Of a stretch of 32,379 bases of DNA, positions 1 through 9,800 are shown piece by piece (position 1 is the stretch's first letter; each line of letters begins with the position of its first letter). The notes below the pieces were generated by a model. The model worked only from the letters and a program-made list of their open reading frames with translations. It did not search any database and was not told the DNA's origin. Origin of the DNA: a virus; IMG/VR virus record IMGVR_UViG_3300010430_000316, positions 1 through 32,379 of that record; one strand, written 5' to 3'. A program made the translations under genes and the position numbers.

Positions 1-705
1 GTTTAAGGTGATTGAACCATCAACGGTAAATTGCTGGCTCAACACATCTTCTGGCTCAACTGTTCCCAGCACCCTATCGAATATAGCATTGCGTTTGATG
101 TTCAATGTTAGGGATTTGAGCGATATGGCTGACGAAGCAGCCAGCGAAGCGGTATCGGCTGCTAATTTAAACACCAAATGTTGATGCAAAAACTTGCTAC
201 CAATCCCAGTGAAGTCTGCGGTTTGGGTTGTCCAGTCTCTACCGACCTTGCTCATTATTGTGGCACTGGCTTTAACAATTGCATCTTGTTCAATCGTGAT
301 AGTTAATCCTGAAACCACGCTCAACGGGTACATCTTATTTGTGTCGGGGTCTTGATACAAAAACGATACTGATTGTGGTTGATTGCTATTACTTAGCGTA
401 TAGGCATGCGTATATGTCGGGCCACCGCTCGATGATGGCGATGCACCTATCAATGATGTTAAGAAAAGACCAATCTGAGTGTCGTTAAGTTCAAATTCAA
501 CCTCGCCCTCGGCGTGTTTTCCTGTTACATGGTTGGAATCACTTCCCTCAATCCGTCCCAGTCCTTCTTCTTCTCTGGCTGTTGCGGTTTTGTCATCCAT
601 TGAGATTGTTACTCGTGGAATCCAAAAAGTCGGGTTGACTGCTGTTCCCCTCGTAGCTTCTTTGGCAACTCCCAGTGTTCCCCTACGTCCTACAAACTTT
701 GTCAT
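1..705 (-). CDS. Phage tail tube protein (partial, runs off left edge)
   Basis: The minus strand is open from an ATG at 703-705 to the first base, giving 235 residues without a stop, so the C-terminus is missing. The ATG has a GGAGA Shine-Dalgarno stretch just upstream (about 711-715). The N-terminus (MTKFVGRRGTLGVAKEA) and the following beta-rich sequence, including a segment with FWIPRVTISM and later repeated strand-forming stretches, resemble the tail tube family whose members start with a GxxGxxxE-type segment (Phage_tube_2 type). Such proteins stack as hexameric rings to form the inner tube of a long tail. It lies directly downstream of the tail terminator gene, the normal order in siphoviruses. 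The family assignment is from sequence character and position, not from a search. Confidence 0.72.
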   Translation of the reverse strand, partial: MTKFVGRRGTLGVAKEATRGTAVNPTFWIPRVTISMDDKTATAREEEGLGRIEGSDSNHVTGKHAEGEVEFELNDTQIGLFLTSLIGASPSSSGGPTYTHAYTLSNSNQPQSVSFLYQDPDTNKMYPLSVVSGLTITIEQDAIVKASATIMSKVGRDWTTQTADFTGIGSKFLHQHLVFKLAADTASLAASSAISLKSLTLNIKRNAIFDRVLGTVEPEDVLSQQFTVDGSITLN

Positions 706-717
706 AATTCTCTCCTA

Positions 718-1173
718 TTATACTGAGTAGTCCGTATGGACTCTCACTGTTAATTCAGCACTATGCGCATATCCGCCTTCGTACTCTACTTCACTAAATA
801 CCACGTCCAATGCGTCAAGGTAAAGAACTTGACTGCTGAATTGCCCCAATTCGTAATCCGAATCAAGTGCATTTATAATCTCCTCTACCACCTGGCCGAT
901 GGCTTCGTGGGCATATTGCATCCTGTCATCATCTATGTTTTGCAGGCTTTGCCCCACATTGAATAGAGTGATAATCCTAAAACCGTAAATTCGGCGATTC
1001 TCAGCAGTTGACCAAAATTCGCCCTCCATATCCCCTTGCAATACAAGCACAGTGGGATCGCCCTCAAATGGGAGCTTGGGATAGGTATAAACCTTATGTA
1101 CAGAGTCAAGTTCATCAATTTTGTTTCTGATTTGTTCTCTAAGTGTTCGATTTAATGATGTACCCAAAGTCAT
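718..1173 (-). CDS. Tail terminator / minor tail protein
   Basis: A 151-residue protein in the slot between an HK97 gp10-like protein and the tail tube gene, where siphoviruses keep the tail terminator (HK97 gp11 or lambda gpU type) that caps the tube and joins it to the head. It starts with ATG overlapping the preceding stop as ATGA, with GAGG upstream. The sequence is a mixed alpha/beta fold: an N-terminal helix (TLREQIRNKIDELDSV), strands near residues 40-75, a long helix around 85-110, and a final strand ending RVHTDYSV. No catalytic motif is expected or seen. The call rests mainly on size and gene order; it is moderately secure as a tail-completion protein, less so for the exact role. 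Confidence 0.6.
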   Translation of the reverse strand: MTLGTSLNRTLREQIRNKIDELDSVHKVYTYPKLPFEGDPTVLVLQGDMEGEFWSTAENRRIYGFRIITLFNVGQSLQNIDDDRMQYAHEAIGQVVEEIINALDSDYELGQFSSQVLYLDALDVVFSEVEYEGGYAHSAELTVRVHTDYSV

Positions 1174-1604
1174 GTTTTCCTCGCTACGTTCTTAAATGTT
1201 TTGTCCATTGATACTTTCAGGGTCTTAGGTAGTTTAGGTCGCATAATATCTACCGCTTTTTCAAGGAATGGGCGTGGTTGCGGTTGATTAATTCCAGCAT
1301 GGACATAAGGAGCGTAATCCACCTGCTTGAAACCATGCGCCCTCGGTGAAATTGAGGCAGATAATTTCTTGTATCTGATACTCGGTAATATACTTGCTTT
1401 CAATCTGCCAGTCCTTACATAACCCGACTTGGCAGGTGGTTGGCGGTAAATCATAATTTGCGTTTGGTTGACTGCTTCACGAGCGATCTTCAAAGTAGCC
1501 ACCCTGATATCTTTGCGCAATCGTAGCTTCCACTCAATATCCGCCGCGCGCATAGCCGATCTAAACCTATTCAAATTGGTCAACCGCACCTTGACTATTG
1601 CCAC
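1170..1604 (-). CDS. HK97 gp10-like tail completion protein
   Basis: A 144-residue basic protein with features of the HK97 gp10 family: an N-terminal helical region rich in Arg and Lys, a GRLKASI-type segment near residues 66-72 (here in TGRLKASILPS) and a YAPYVHAGINQPQPRPFLEKAV segment in the second half, matching the family's Y-x-x-Y-V-x-x-G and P-R-P-F-L pattern. These proteins act at the neck or tail-completion stage. The start is GTG, one base overlapping the TAG of the upstream gene, with a strong GGGAGGGA Shine-Dalgarno. The PRPFL motif makes this the best-supported of the connector genes. Confidence 0.8.
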   Translation of the reverse strand: MAIVKVRLTNLNRFRSAMRAADIEWKLRLRKDIRVATLKIAREAVNQTQIMIYRQPPAKSGYVRTGRLKASILPSIRYKKLSASISPRAHGFKQVDYAPYVHAGINQPQPRPFLEKAVDIMRPKLPKTLKVSMDKTFKNVARKT

Positions 1605-1915
1605 TAATCCCTCCCTATCAGGATTAAATACTTGTGATCTAACAAACCCGCCCCTGAGTGAGTCGAAACGCCAGTTACATCATAGGTATTGCCACTAGAT
1701 ACAATCTGGTCGCCCTCTTTTACGGGAACTGTGCTATCAAGCCAACACTCATAAGTCTTGCCTATCCTGCCCCCTGCTTGTGCAATTCTGGTTTGCTCAA
1801 TCGGCTGTATATCCGCATTATAGGCGGTGAATGTCGCTGAAAACGCCCACTTAATACCCGATGTGTTGCGCTTACGTCTGAGTGTAATGTCGTGCGATGC
1901 AAAAAATATTGTCAT
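1604..1915 (-). CDS. Head closure / head-tail joining protein
   Basis: A 103-residue, mostly beta protein between the connector and gp10-like genes. Its C-terminal half contains VKEGDQIVSSGNTYDVTGV and then LLDHKYLILI, which resembles head-closure proteins (SPP1 gp16 or Phage_H_T_join type) in which a short barrel carries a G-D-x-I-x-x-x-G-x-x-Y-x-V pattern. Such proteins form the ring that closes the connector after DNA packaging. It starts with ATG overlapping the preceding gene as ATGA. Function is inferred from fold pattern and gene order. Confidence 0.62.
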   Translation of the reverse strand: MTIFFASHDITLRRKRNTSGIKWAFSATFTAYNADIQPIEQTRIAQAGGRIGKTYECWLDSTVPVKEGDQIVSSGNTYDVTGVSTHSGAGLLDHKYLILIGRD

Positions 1916-2535
1916 TTGTGGGCCAAAATAGGCGGTTCGCAGTATCGAGATAATGAATCATCTAGTCCAAGTTGCTCAATTAAGCTTGCCCCCTGCATAG
2001 GCTGAAAATACTCAATCTCACGTTGCCCTTCTTCTTTACGTTTCACACCTGAGCCAGTAGTAGCATTATCCACCAAATAGGCTGCCAACGTTACACATGC
2101 CTCAGATAAATCTGATGGAATGGTGGCGAATCCGGCATCATAAGTGACTCGATAACGATTCCAGTGTTTTGTAAATGTGAACAATGCGTCTAAAACACCA
2201 GCACCCACATCTGTGAAATAAAGCTCTGTGCCTACTGTTGTCCAATCGTTCTCATTTGTGGTTGTATCTCTTTGCTGTAATTGACTGAGAGTAATTATCG
2301 GTCTGGATTTCAGAATCAATTGGTTCGTTCCTGTTCCGTCATATTCTTCATCGGTGTATGTAGTTTCAGCCAAGTGGCGGCCATTGTGTAAAGCACAAAA
2401 GCCCTCGATCATGTCGGTGGCTTGGTTAATTTTGCGAATTATAAGATTATCCTTTGATGTATCGCCTGCACTAATTCCCAATGTTTCCTTAACGTCAACC
2501 AATGTTGTTAGCGCATAACTAAGAAGACTGGCCAT
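1912..2535 (-). CDS. Head-tail connector (adaptor) protein
   Basis: A 207-residue protein with the layout of the HK97 gp6 / SPP1 gp15 adaptor family: an N-terminal helix with TLVDVKETLGI, a helix with IRKINQATDMIEGFC, then strands with the common adaptor signature of a conserved R-P-I-I stretch (residues about 77-80) and a Y-x-x-G-x-x-x-I-P-x-D-L segment near 153-163, where YDAGFATIPSDLSEACVTLAAYLV is typical of this family. These proteins dock on the portal ring. The start is ATG with an AAGGGAA stretch upstream, and it slightly overlaps the small gene before it. Confidence 0.75.
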   Translation of the reverse strand: MASLLSYALTTLVDVKETLGISAGDTSKDNLIIRKINQATDMIEGFCALHNGRHLAETTYTDEEYDGTGTNQLILKSRPIITLSQLQQRDTTTNENDWTTVGTELYFTDVGAGVLDALFTFTKHWNRYRVTYDAGFATIPSDLSEACVTLAAYLVDNATTGSGVKRKEEGQREIEYFQPMQGASLIEQLGLDDSLSRYCEPPILAHK

Positions 2536-2722
2536 TTCCCTTGCCTCGCTTGTTCTTAGCTCGTCTAAGAGCTTTTACTTTGTAATCGGTGTCATTGACC
2601 ATATCTTTTGACAATACCGCATAGCCAGCATCTAACAAGCCAAATGCAACGTTGTTTGTTTCAACTATAACCTGCCCGGCTTTGTAATTCTGGTGGTCTC
2701 TGATGATCTTAATCCTTTGCAT
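2519..2722 (-). CDS. Small protein following the major capsid gene
   Basis: A 67-residue protein that starts MQRIKIIRDHQNYKAGQ and ends in a very basic tail (RRAKNKRGKGNGQSS). Small proteins starting with a Met-basic-Ile-basic strand followed by a K-A-G-Q-V pattern are common right after the major capsid gene of HK97-type phages; their role is unclear to me and may be structural. I chose the ATG at 2720-2722 because it puts this strand at the N-terminus; an in-frame TTG at 2735-2737 would add five residues, and both have G-rich upstream sequence. It overlaps the adaptor gene by 17 bases. Confidence 0.6.
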   Translation of the reverse strand: MQRIKIIRDHQNYKAGQVIVETNNVAFGLLDAGYAVLSKDMVNDTDYKVKALRRAKNKRGKGNGQSS

Positions 2723-2766
2723 AATACCCCCACTCAAGCCCCCCTAAAGGAGCAAGAGTCGTTTTA

Positions 2767-4047
2767 CTACGGTGCGCCGACACCCGTTATCTCAATAACT
2801 GGTTCGGTTCTGGTCAATTCACCATCAACACGTTTCTCAACTCGTACATATGTTAAGTTACGTTCAAAGGCTGATTGACTGGCAACAGTAGCTTCATCAG
2901 ACACCCGAATATCAATTCCCTCTCGGTCAGCGATAATGTAGTGGCTGAAATCTCCGAAGAACACCTTGCCATCACCTATGTCGTTCTGCTCATAGATGGG
3001 GCGACCACGTAGCGTGGGAGTCGGGCCACCTGCCAAGTCGGACACAAGATAGTTGTTGTTTCCGTCTTTGAGCGTGTGAATCCTCTCAAGTGTTCGAGAG
3101 TTGGCTACGAATACACCACGATTCCTATAGCCCTGACTTAATCTGTGGTATGCCTGAATTAGTGCATCAGCACGAGAGGCATCAGATAGTCCGGCGGTAA
3201 TCGTTGTGAATGTGTAGTTGTCAACTCCTGTTGGTTGTCCCGTACCGCTTCCAACCCAGAATGCCCGATCTTCTGTTTCCGCAAGGGAACGCCCTTGAAG
3301 TTGTGCAACTTTGGAAACAATAGACGGCGATACACCAAGTGTCGCATCAGCGACTAACTCATTGGATAATCCTACGATGGATGCCAAAGAGTATGGTGTC
3401 AACTGAATCTCAGTAAAGTCAACCGTTGTGGTGGACTTGACCGCTGCCTCAGATCGCCAGCTTGCTTTAGGTCGTGAACCAAGTATAGGAACATGGAGCG
3501 TATCACTTGTAGTGGTCATTACATCAGCTAACTGACGCATCACCGTCAAATCACGAATGTCTTCAACGAGTACATTTGCGTAATCATCAGGCACTAAGAA
3601 TCCACCACGAGCGTTCGTGCCTTCAACTAAAACTTGAAGTTTCTGAACATCGCCAGTAATCATCGCCTGGATAAAGTGCATTGTTCCCTGAGAAACTTCT
3701 TTGTGTTTCTTGTCGTCACGATTTGGAAGCTCAACCTTGATCTTGTTAAGTTCCTCAACAGATTTTCGCCCGCCAAGTTTTTTGTCAACAATGTAGGATG
3801 GAGTCCTCACTTCGACAGTCTTTTTCTCACTAAGAATTTCATCTAGTTTTTCTTCAAGTGATTTAAGACGTGCAGTGGATTGTTCGTTCACTACGGAGGC
3901 CAACTTTTCAGCAGCATCATCAATTGCCTTTTCCTCGTCACCTTCTTCGGCTTTAGCTTCTGCTAATAGAGTATCAAGCTCTTTTTGTTCTGCTTCGGAT
4001 AAGCCATCTCTGGCTAGTTTTTCTCGAAGTTCTTTAATTCTTCCCAT
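2767..4047 (-). CDS. HK97-fold major capsid protein with N-terminal delta domain
   Basis: This 426-residue protein forms the icosahedral head shell. The first roughly 110 residues are a charged coiled coil (GRIKELREKLARDGLSEAE onward, rich in E, K and A), the scaffolding-like delta domain that the prohead protease normally removes. The rest shows the phage capsid family pattern: GGFLVPDDYANVLVEDIRD, then WRSEA, TPYSLASIVGLSNELVAD and a late GVFVANSRTLERI segment followed by LRGRPIYEQNDIG. The frame is open further upstream to 4083, but the ATG at 4045-4047 has AAAGGTG seven bases ahead and leaves a small 14-base overlap with the protease gene, so I take that start. It lies directly after the protease gene, the standard order. 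Confidence 0.93.
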   Translation of the reverse strand: MGRIKELREKLARDGLSEAEQKELDTLLAEAKAEEGDEEKAIDDAAEKLASVVNEQSTARLKSLEEKLDEILSEKKTVEVRTPSYIVDKKLGGRKSVEELNKIKVELPNRDDKKHKEVSQGTMHFIQAMITGDVQKLQVLVEGTNARGGFLVPDDYANVLVEDIRDLTVMRQLADVMTTTSDTLHVPILGSRPKASWRSEAAVKSTTTVDFTEIQLTPYSLASIVGLSNELVADATLGVSPSIVSKVAQLQGRSLAETEDRAFWVGSGTGQPTGVDNYTFTTITAGLSDASRADALIQAYHRLSQGYRNRGVFVANSRTLERIHTLKDGNNNYLVSDLAGGPTPTLRGRPIYEQNDIGDGKVFFGDFSHYIIADREGIDIRVSDEATVASQSAFERNLTYVRVEKRVDGELTRTEPVIEITGVGAP

Positions 4048-4789
4048 TGATTTCACCTTTAAGCGAAACAATTGTTTTTTCAACTGCTCGCTTGATAATA
4101 TTTATTTCACGAGCCGCACGTTTGTCATGTGCTAGTTTATCAGCAGCACGAACTGCTACTTTTTGCAAAAATAGCCTGTCCTTTGCGACACGTTTATCGA
4201 CCTTTGTATGCGGATTGAGGTGTTTAAGCCCCTTCACCGCCAGCTCGGTTTTTTCGGCAATAGAATCAACACGAGTTTCCAAATCAGATATTCGCTCATA
4301 TAAGTGAGCTGGAACGCCAATCTCGCCCATTTCATCATGTGTAAATCCTGCGCCCTTGAGTGACTTGTAAGCCATCGTCATTGCTTGAGGATTAGCCGGA
4401 ACTGATACAACAGAAATTTCTAATAGCTCCTGCTTGGTGTAGCGGTTTTCATCTGCATCAATTGGCATGAAGCCAACAGAAAAAGCCCTCAATATGCCCT
4501 CTTGCATAAGTTGTTTTATTTCCCTGCCTCTGGTTGTAGCGTCTGAAATAAACGCTTTAAACATCAACTTTGGTTTGCCTGATTTTTCGATCCACACCCT
4601 CTCGGCTTTGCCGATTGGTGTCATGTGGTCGTGTCCCCACAATATGATTGGGTTTTTCTTGAAGTTTTTTAATTCCCATCCACCCACTTCAACAACTTCA
4701 CCCTGTCTATCTTGTGATTCGGTTGAGGCGACTGCGATGAAAGAATCGTCTTCTTGTTTTTCAACAAATGCCTTTGTGTATAGCTTCAT
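4034..4789 (-). CDS. HK97-family prohead maturation protease (S78)
   Basis: A 251-residue serine protease that cleaves the capsid delta domain during head maturation. Visible family marks are the catalytic His in WGHDHMTPIG (H53 or H55), the Ser in RAFSVGF (S104) and the signature ELLEISVVSVPANPQA at about residues 121-136, which includes the conserved acidic residue. The C-terminal third is a long charged helical segment of the kind that acts as a scaffold or self-cleaved tail. The gene overlaps the capsid gene by 14 bases, which suggests coupled translation. Its position is normal relative to the capsid gene but it is separated from the portal gene by about 7.5 kb of extra virion genes. Confidence 0.93.
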   Translation of the reverse strand: MKLYTKAFVEKQEDDSFIAVASTESQDRQGEVVEVGGWELKNFKKNPIILWGHDHMTPIGKAERVWIEKSGKPKLMFKAFISDATTRGREIKQLMQEGILRAFSVGFMPIDADENRYTKQELLEISVVSVPANPQAMTMAYKSLKGAGFTHDEMGEIGVPAHLYERISDLETRVDSIAEKTELAVKGLKHLNPHTKVDKRVAKDRLFLQKVAVRAADKLAHDKRAAREINIIKRAVEKTIVSLKGEINGKN

Positions 4790-4845
4790 CTAAGTCCTCG
4801 ATATTACTCTCTTGTAATATCTGAACTTTGTTTTCTGGTCAACAA

Positions 4846-4992
4846 CTAGGCTTCTTTTTCGGTTGCTTCTGCATTGTCTTCAAGCTTTTCAAGGCTTTGC
4901 AATATGTTGACTATTTTGGCAACTTCCACATATGGACGTTTGCCGACATAGGCAAGAATGGCATTGACTTGTTCGGTTGAGATTTTAAACAT
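4846..4992 (-). CDS. 48-residue helical protein of unknown function
   Basis: A short gene with a strong AAAGGAG site seven bases before its ATG (4990-4992), which is why I discard the longer in-frame start at 5082 that would overlap the LamG-like gene. The product starts MFKISTEQVNAILAYVGKRP, continues as a Val/Ile/Leu-rich helix (YVEVAKIVNILQSL) and ends in an acidic tail. Very similar short proteins with a Q-V-x-A-I-L-x-Y-L/V-x-x-x-P-Y-x-E-V layout are frequent in phage structural regions, but I know of no established role. The spacing suggests co-transcription with the virion genes on both sides. Confidence 0.7.
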   Translation of the reverse strand: MFKISTEQVNAILAYVGKRPYVEVAKIVNILQSLEKLEDNAEATEKEA

Positions 4993-5017
4993 GGCACTCC
5001 TTTCACGAGTAACTATA

Positions 5018-6013
5018 TCAACCCACCCCCATAATTGGCAATCCATAACGTCTGGTGTTTGCTGGTGCATCCCCTGCCTCATCTAACCACCATAATTTTG
5101 TTGGCGGTGTCCATAGCTGTTGTGGGCGGTTGTGTAACTCAACTACTTCTTCGGGAGCTAACGCCCTATCCCATACACCGACCAACGAATGTCCACCAGC
5201 GGTATATTCAGCCCATGAACCAGTTGAACGGTTGAGCGTAGTAACTGCGACATTTCCAATCCAGTTGTCAGATGAGTTGTACCAAATGTTATTAGTGGAA
5301 AAGCCTGTTTGTTCTTCATATTCAATATTACCGATTTGCGTCCCACCACTTGCCCAAGTTCGCACCGCACTGGGGTCATTGCTATCTTCGATGTCTCGAT
5401 AAAACCTAACCGTTCCGCCCTGTCTGGTTACTACATAAGTATGGAAGTAATCAGTCGAAGATTGATCCCAAAATGAAGTTGATGTGGTGGTGATTGTATC
5501 AGATGAGGAGCTTCCAGTTGCAATATGAAATAAAGCCCCGTTGCCACTATCATTTCTTTGTAACTGGTATGCCATGTACGGGTTCGGCCATGTACCTAAG
5601 TTGCTAGATGGCATACCAATAACTTTGGAGTTAGAAGTCCCCCACCCTGCAATAAATCCCCTGAATAATAAAGTTATGTCGCTGGGTACTCTTTGATGTC
5701 GCCCTTGAGGGTCTTGAGTGGTAACACTTCCCCAACTTTCTTTGCCCCACATTATCCCTGAGAACACTGATGCGGTACGAAAAGCATCAATTGAACCCAG
5801 TAACGGGTCAATAGCACTATTTCTTAAATGATATGACTCATACCACTGACCAGAGGCAACAGTTCCAGCCCTATAGCCATAAACCATATCATCATAAGAA
5901 CCGGCTGCTCCACCAGCCAGCAAGCGTATACCTTGAGCAAGTGGATTGCCCTTGTTGAGCCGATTAGCCCCCATTTTGGGGTTAACTGGTTGTCGCTTGT
6001 TGTTTTGTAGCAC
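5018..6013 (-). CDS. LamG / concanavalin-like virion protein
   Basis: A 331-residue protein whose middle and C-terminal parts look like a LamG-type jelly roll: a central run of aromatic strands (FHTYVVTRQGGTVRFYRDIE) typical of the step where these domains test ligand or label strands, followed by GHSLVGVWDRALAPEEVVELHNRPQQLW, the classic C-terminal LamG signature (x-x-x-W-x-R-A-L-x-x-x-E-V-x-x-L). The last residues (NTRRYGLPIMGVG) resemble the end of other phage surface proteins. It starts with GTG just after the stop of the preceding gene. Such domains bind sugars or decorate capsids and tails; here it likely sits on the virion surface. Binding target unknown. Confidence 0.78.
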   Translation of the reverse strand: MLQNNKRQPVNPKMGANRLNKGNPLAQGIRLLAGGAAGSYDDMVYGYRAGTVASGQWYESYHLRNSAIDPLLGSIDAFRTASVFSGIMWGKESWGSVTTQDPQGRHQRVPSDITLLFRGFIAGWGTSNSKVIGMPSSNLGTWPNPYMAYQLQRNDSGNGALFHIATGSSSSDTITTTSTSFWDQSSTDYFHTYVVTRQGGTVRFYRDIEDSNDPSAVRTWASGGTQIGNIEYEEQTGFSTNNIWYNSSDNWIGNVAVTTLNRSTGSWAEYTAGGHSLVGVWDRALAPEEVVELHNRPQQLWTPPTKLWWLDEAGDAPANTRRYGLPIMGVG

Positions 6014-6015
6014 AA

Positions 6016-6489
6016 CTACACCACTGTGGCAATCACGCCTACATATTCAAGCACAATCGGAGTTGCTGGTGCGGTTTCCCCTGTAACGTTTTCCACAACA
6101 ACTCCCCAGTGAACAGGTAATATACCGCCAAAGGCTTGAGCGATACTCCAAGGTCCACCGTTATAGGTTGTATTGGCTGCCGGTGCGAACACCGATGCTA
6201 ATTGCATCATGTTAGGTGGGTCGGTTGGTGTTACGGAAGCTGAATTTTCACCGATTGCATCTGTGAAGTTTGAATCATCAGTTGACGCTACCAGCCAAAT
6301 TCTAAAAGCTTTAAGATCGCTTGAAGCGTTTGATGCGTGAGTTTTAAACTGCCCTTGTAATAAAGCGTCCACATAGAGATTGGAGTTGTTATCCACCCAA
6401 GTTGATGAACGATAAACATCAGCCGCCAGTGTTCCAGTATTTATGGTGATCGCTGTATTGGAAGCGTACTCTAGGTTTACATCAGCCAT
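6016..6489 (-). CDS. Putative virion surface protein, beta-rich
   Basis: A 157-residue protein with almost no Lys and many Thr, Ser, Asn, Val and Ala, a composition typical of phage surface proteins. It has regular strand-like segments (ITINTGTLAADVYRSSTWVDN, FRIWLVASTDDSNFTDAIGEN) and a hydrophobic end (IVLEYVGVIATVV). I do not recognise a family for certain. ATG overlaps the preceding stop by one base and GGGAG lies upstream. Its place between the 1848-residue repeat protein and the LamG-like protein suggests it is part of the same virion structure, perhaps a decoration or fiber-attached subunit. Confidence 0.6.
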   Translation of the reverse strand: MADVNLEYASNTAITINTGTLAADVYRSSTWVDNNSNLYVDALLQGQFKTHASNASSDLKAFRIWLVASTDDSNFTDAIGENSASVTPTDPPNMMQLASVFAPAANTTYNGGPWSIAQAFGGILPVHWGVVVENVTGETAPATPIVLEYVGVIATVV

Positions 6490-6824
6490 TAGCTAACTCC
6501 CGATAATGCGTCCCATATTGCCGACATCTGAAACTCTAAATCTCCATCTGAAATATCTTCACTGGCTGATTCACTGGATAGAATCGGCTCGGTAACGCCT
6601 GTTAGGATTGTTGAATTGGTGGTAACTGCTAACATTACTTGGTCATCGGCCACTCTCTCGCCCTTTAGCACCTTATCGGCATAAGTGGCTCGCTCAGCAT
6701 GATTTGCGGTTCCACCGTCCTCAGCCATAACATCAAGTGCTGTTTCCACCAAGCAAGCTAACACTCTACGTTGTAAGTAGCGGTTATTCGCCAGTCCTGA
6801 TGATTTTTTGTAATCTACTGCCAT
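6489..6824 (-). CDS. Unknown 111-residue virion-region protein
   Basis: Starts MAVDYKKSSGLANNRYLQRRV with an AGGAG site before the ATG. The first 60 residues look helical and end with the segment NHAERATYADKVLKGE, followed by ADDQVMLAVTTN and an acidic Ser-rich stretch (ILSSESASEDISDGDLEFQMSA) with a final helix (IWDALSGVS). Similar helix-rich proteins with a R-x-x-Y-A-x-x-V-L pattern occur beside phage structural genes, but the function is not known to me. It is packed tightly between two virion genes and so is probably structural or an assembly factor. Confidence 0.55.
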   Translation of the reverse strand: MAVDYKKSSGLANNRYLQRRVLACLVETALDVMAEDGGTANHAERATYADKVLKGERVADDQVMLAVTTNSTILTGVTEPILSSESASEDISDGDLEFQMSAIWDALSGVS

Positions 6825-6832
6825 ATATTCTC

Positions 6833-9800
6833 CTATTTATAGTGCAAATTTATTATACATGCTCCTGCTCCTGGAGCGGTGTTCCCTTCTGAATCAGTCG
6901 AACATGCTGCGGTAATGGCCGTGCCATACGCAACCCCTTGAGGTATGTTGTAGGTAAATCCCGCACCGTCTGAATCGGCGTTGCCCGGTATTACATATTG
7001 CTCAGTTGGTGTGGTTGTACCAACTGTCACCGAACCCTGCGCCACATTGAACAGTTGCAAGAATAGTGGTGCTGCTGTGGTATTAAAGGCGGTTATTCCG
7101 TAAACAGTACCCGCCCCCGCCTTGACTGCAATAGCGGCTTCATCAAGATCAGCATCATAATAGGTTGAAAGCCCCCCAGTTGTTCTGCCCTGTATTCCAA
7201 CATCAGCCACCAAGTTTGAGCCTGCACTTATCGAAGTAACGTCAACATCACCAATGTCCACGCCTGAGTTTGCGGATAGTTTACCAATGGCGTTTGTTCC
7301 CGCCGGCAAGCTCGCTACAACATCCACTTGTAACTCTGAACCCGATACCGTTCCGGCAAGGCCAGTCGTGTTCGTATCAATGTTGTCCAAAACAGTATTG
7401 TCGGTGGCACTAAGATTAGCTGTTACCGTTCCCGATACTGGTTGAGTAACACCTGAACCGTCAACGGTGAGTGTTCCGTTTACGGCACTATCAATTGAAT
7501 CGAGTACCGCATTATCGGTGGCCGAAAGATTAGCGGTTACAGTTCCATCAACCGTCACAACTCCTGTAGAATCATTGGCAAGCGTAACTCTGAGAGCCGT
7601 TGCTTCCACGCCCCCGCCTGTTACTGCCCCAAAGTCGGTATTGGTTTCAATGTCCACCAGAGAGCCTTCAACGCCATCTAGGTGTCCAATAATGGTTGAT
7701 TGATTGGCTGCTGTGCTTGCCCCAGTCGGCAATGCCGATGAGACAACATCAACTTGTAATTCCGAACCTGATACCGTACCCGCTAGCGATGATGTATCGC
7801 TATCAATTGTTCCAAGTACAGTCTCAATACCGTCAACCAAAGTTTCTAATGTCCCACCATCCGCAACGTCCACGAACAATGCACCAGTAGCGTTAACTTG
7901 TAACGGAGCATAGTCGCCATCCGTACCCGCTAGTGCTGCCAAAGTATCATTGCGAACTGCAAGGGTCATTGTACCTGTATCACCAGTGTTGTGAGCGGTA
8001 TCTTCATCGTATTGCGTACCGCCTCCAAATGAGGTTATTTGTGCATCTGAATCATCGAAGATTGCCACCCGCATTACGTCAGTTGAGCTTATCGTTGCAA
8101 CAGGGTCATCAATTAGTTGTAATGCTGTTAAGGCATCACCGTCTAATTGAGTGGCGAATGTACCGCCGTTGTCTACGGTGATTGCACCACCGTTGTCATC
8201 AATCGACAATACTCCGGTTGAGTTGTTGGCGATTGTAACTCTTAAAGCGGAAGCTTCTGTACCACCACCAGTTACAGCACCAAAATCTGTATTGGTCTCA
8301 ATGGTATCGAGTACCGCATTATCTGTAGCTGAAAGATTAGCCGTTACCGTACCTGATACCCCCACCGTTTCACCGTCTAACGTAATTGGCAGATCGCCCT
8401 GCCCCGTAGCATCAACTGTTACGGTGTTTGAAACATTAGCCCACAATCTGCCAGTTGAGTCCACCTTGAGCGTGGAGTAATCCCCGTCCGCTTCTGTGAG
8501 TGTTGTTAAACTGTCATCACGAACCGATAATGCCAAAGTACCCGTGTTCCCGTCCGCATAAGCCACGTTGGTTGCATACTGAGTACCGCCGCCGATTCCC
8601 ACCGAATCACTGGCAATATTGATATCTAATTCGTTGGCGTTGATAGCGGCAGCCAGTTCAGTCAATCCGGCATTGTCCACTGTCAGTGTCCCGCCCGCAT
8701 CATCGACTGAGACAACTCCTGTACTGTCATTCGCAATTGTTACCCGTAGAGCAGATGCTTCTACTCCACCGCCTGTTACAGTTCCGAAGTCGGTATTCGT
8801 TTCAATCGTATCAAGTACAGCATTGTCGGTAGCACCCAGATTAGCGGTTATCGTGCCATCGACTGTAATTACATTCCCACCGTCATTGATGGCGATCTCT
8901 GGTGCTGTAACAATATCCACTTGCATTTCTGAGCCTGTTACTGCCCCGGCAATTGTTCCAATATTGGTGTCCATGTTTGCGGTATCAGCCAAAATGGCTG
9001 TTGAGTTGGTTTCGTGAACTTTCAAACTTCGAGTCGAAGTGATGCCAAGTGTCCCCAAATCGCCGTCTGTAACCGATGTGGGTGACGATTCATAGACCCC
9101 CATTGATGGAGTGCCTTGCGTTGTTCCTGCGGTAAAGTCGGCATCATCGGCTGCCGATGTTCCACCTGAACCCCCGAATGAATCTATGAAGTTTCCGCTG
9201 GAATCAAGAATTTGAGTATAAGCTGCTCCATATTCCGTACTCCTTCGAGCCACATTGTCGCCATCGGCTGCGATACTCACTGGCGAATCTTCTCTGACTA
9301 AAATCTGTGCATTTCCTACGGGATCGCCAGCCGCCGCCGCATCTTCTGTATATTGCGTACCGCCTCCAATACCCACTGAGTCGGTGGCAATATCGACTTG
9401 TAAATGCCTGGAAGCGTTTAACAACAAAGCTTCGGCAGAGTTGCCCGTTGACTCACCCATTGCAATTGTACCCGTCAATGATGGATCAGTATCGCCCTCA
9501 GTATATTGCGTACCACCGCCGATACCGACTGAATCAGATGCAATATTGATATCCAATTCATTGGCGTTTATGGCTGCCGCTAGCTCGGTTAAACCTGAGT
9601 TGTCCACAGTTAACGATCCGGCATTGTCGTCAATTGAGACAACACCAGTTGAATCATTGGCGATTGTAACTCTGAGAGCTGTGGCTTCTACTCCGCCACC
9701 TGTAACCGTTCCAAAATCAGTGTTAGTTTCTATGGTGTCGAGTACGGCATTGTCGGTGGCTGATAGGTTCGCCGTAACAGTTCCATCTACCGTTAATGCC

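Noticed and set aside
4047-4083. Upstream start of the major capsid protein (12 more residues)
   Set aside because: It would overlap the protease gene by 50 bases, while the ATG at 4045-4047 has a good AAAGGTG site and gives the expected start of the delta domain.
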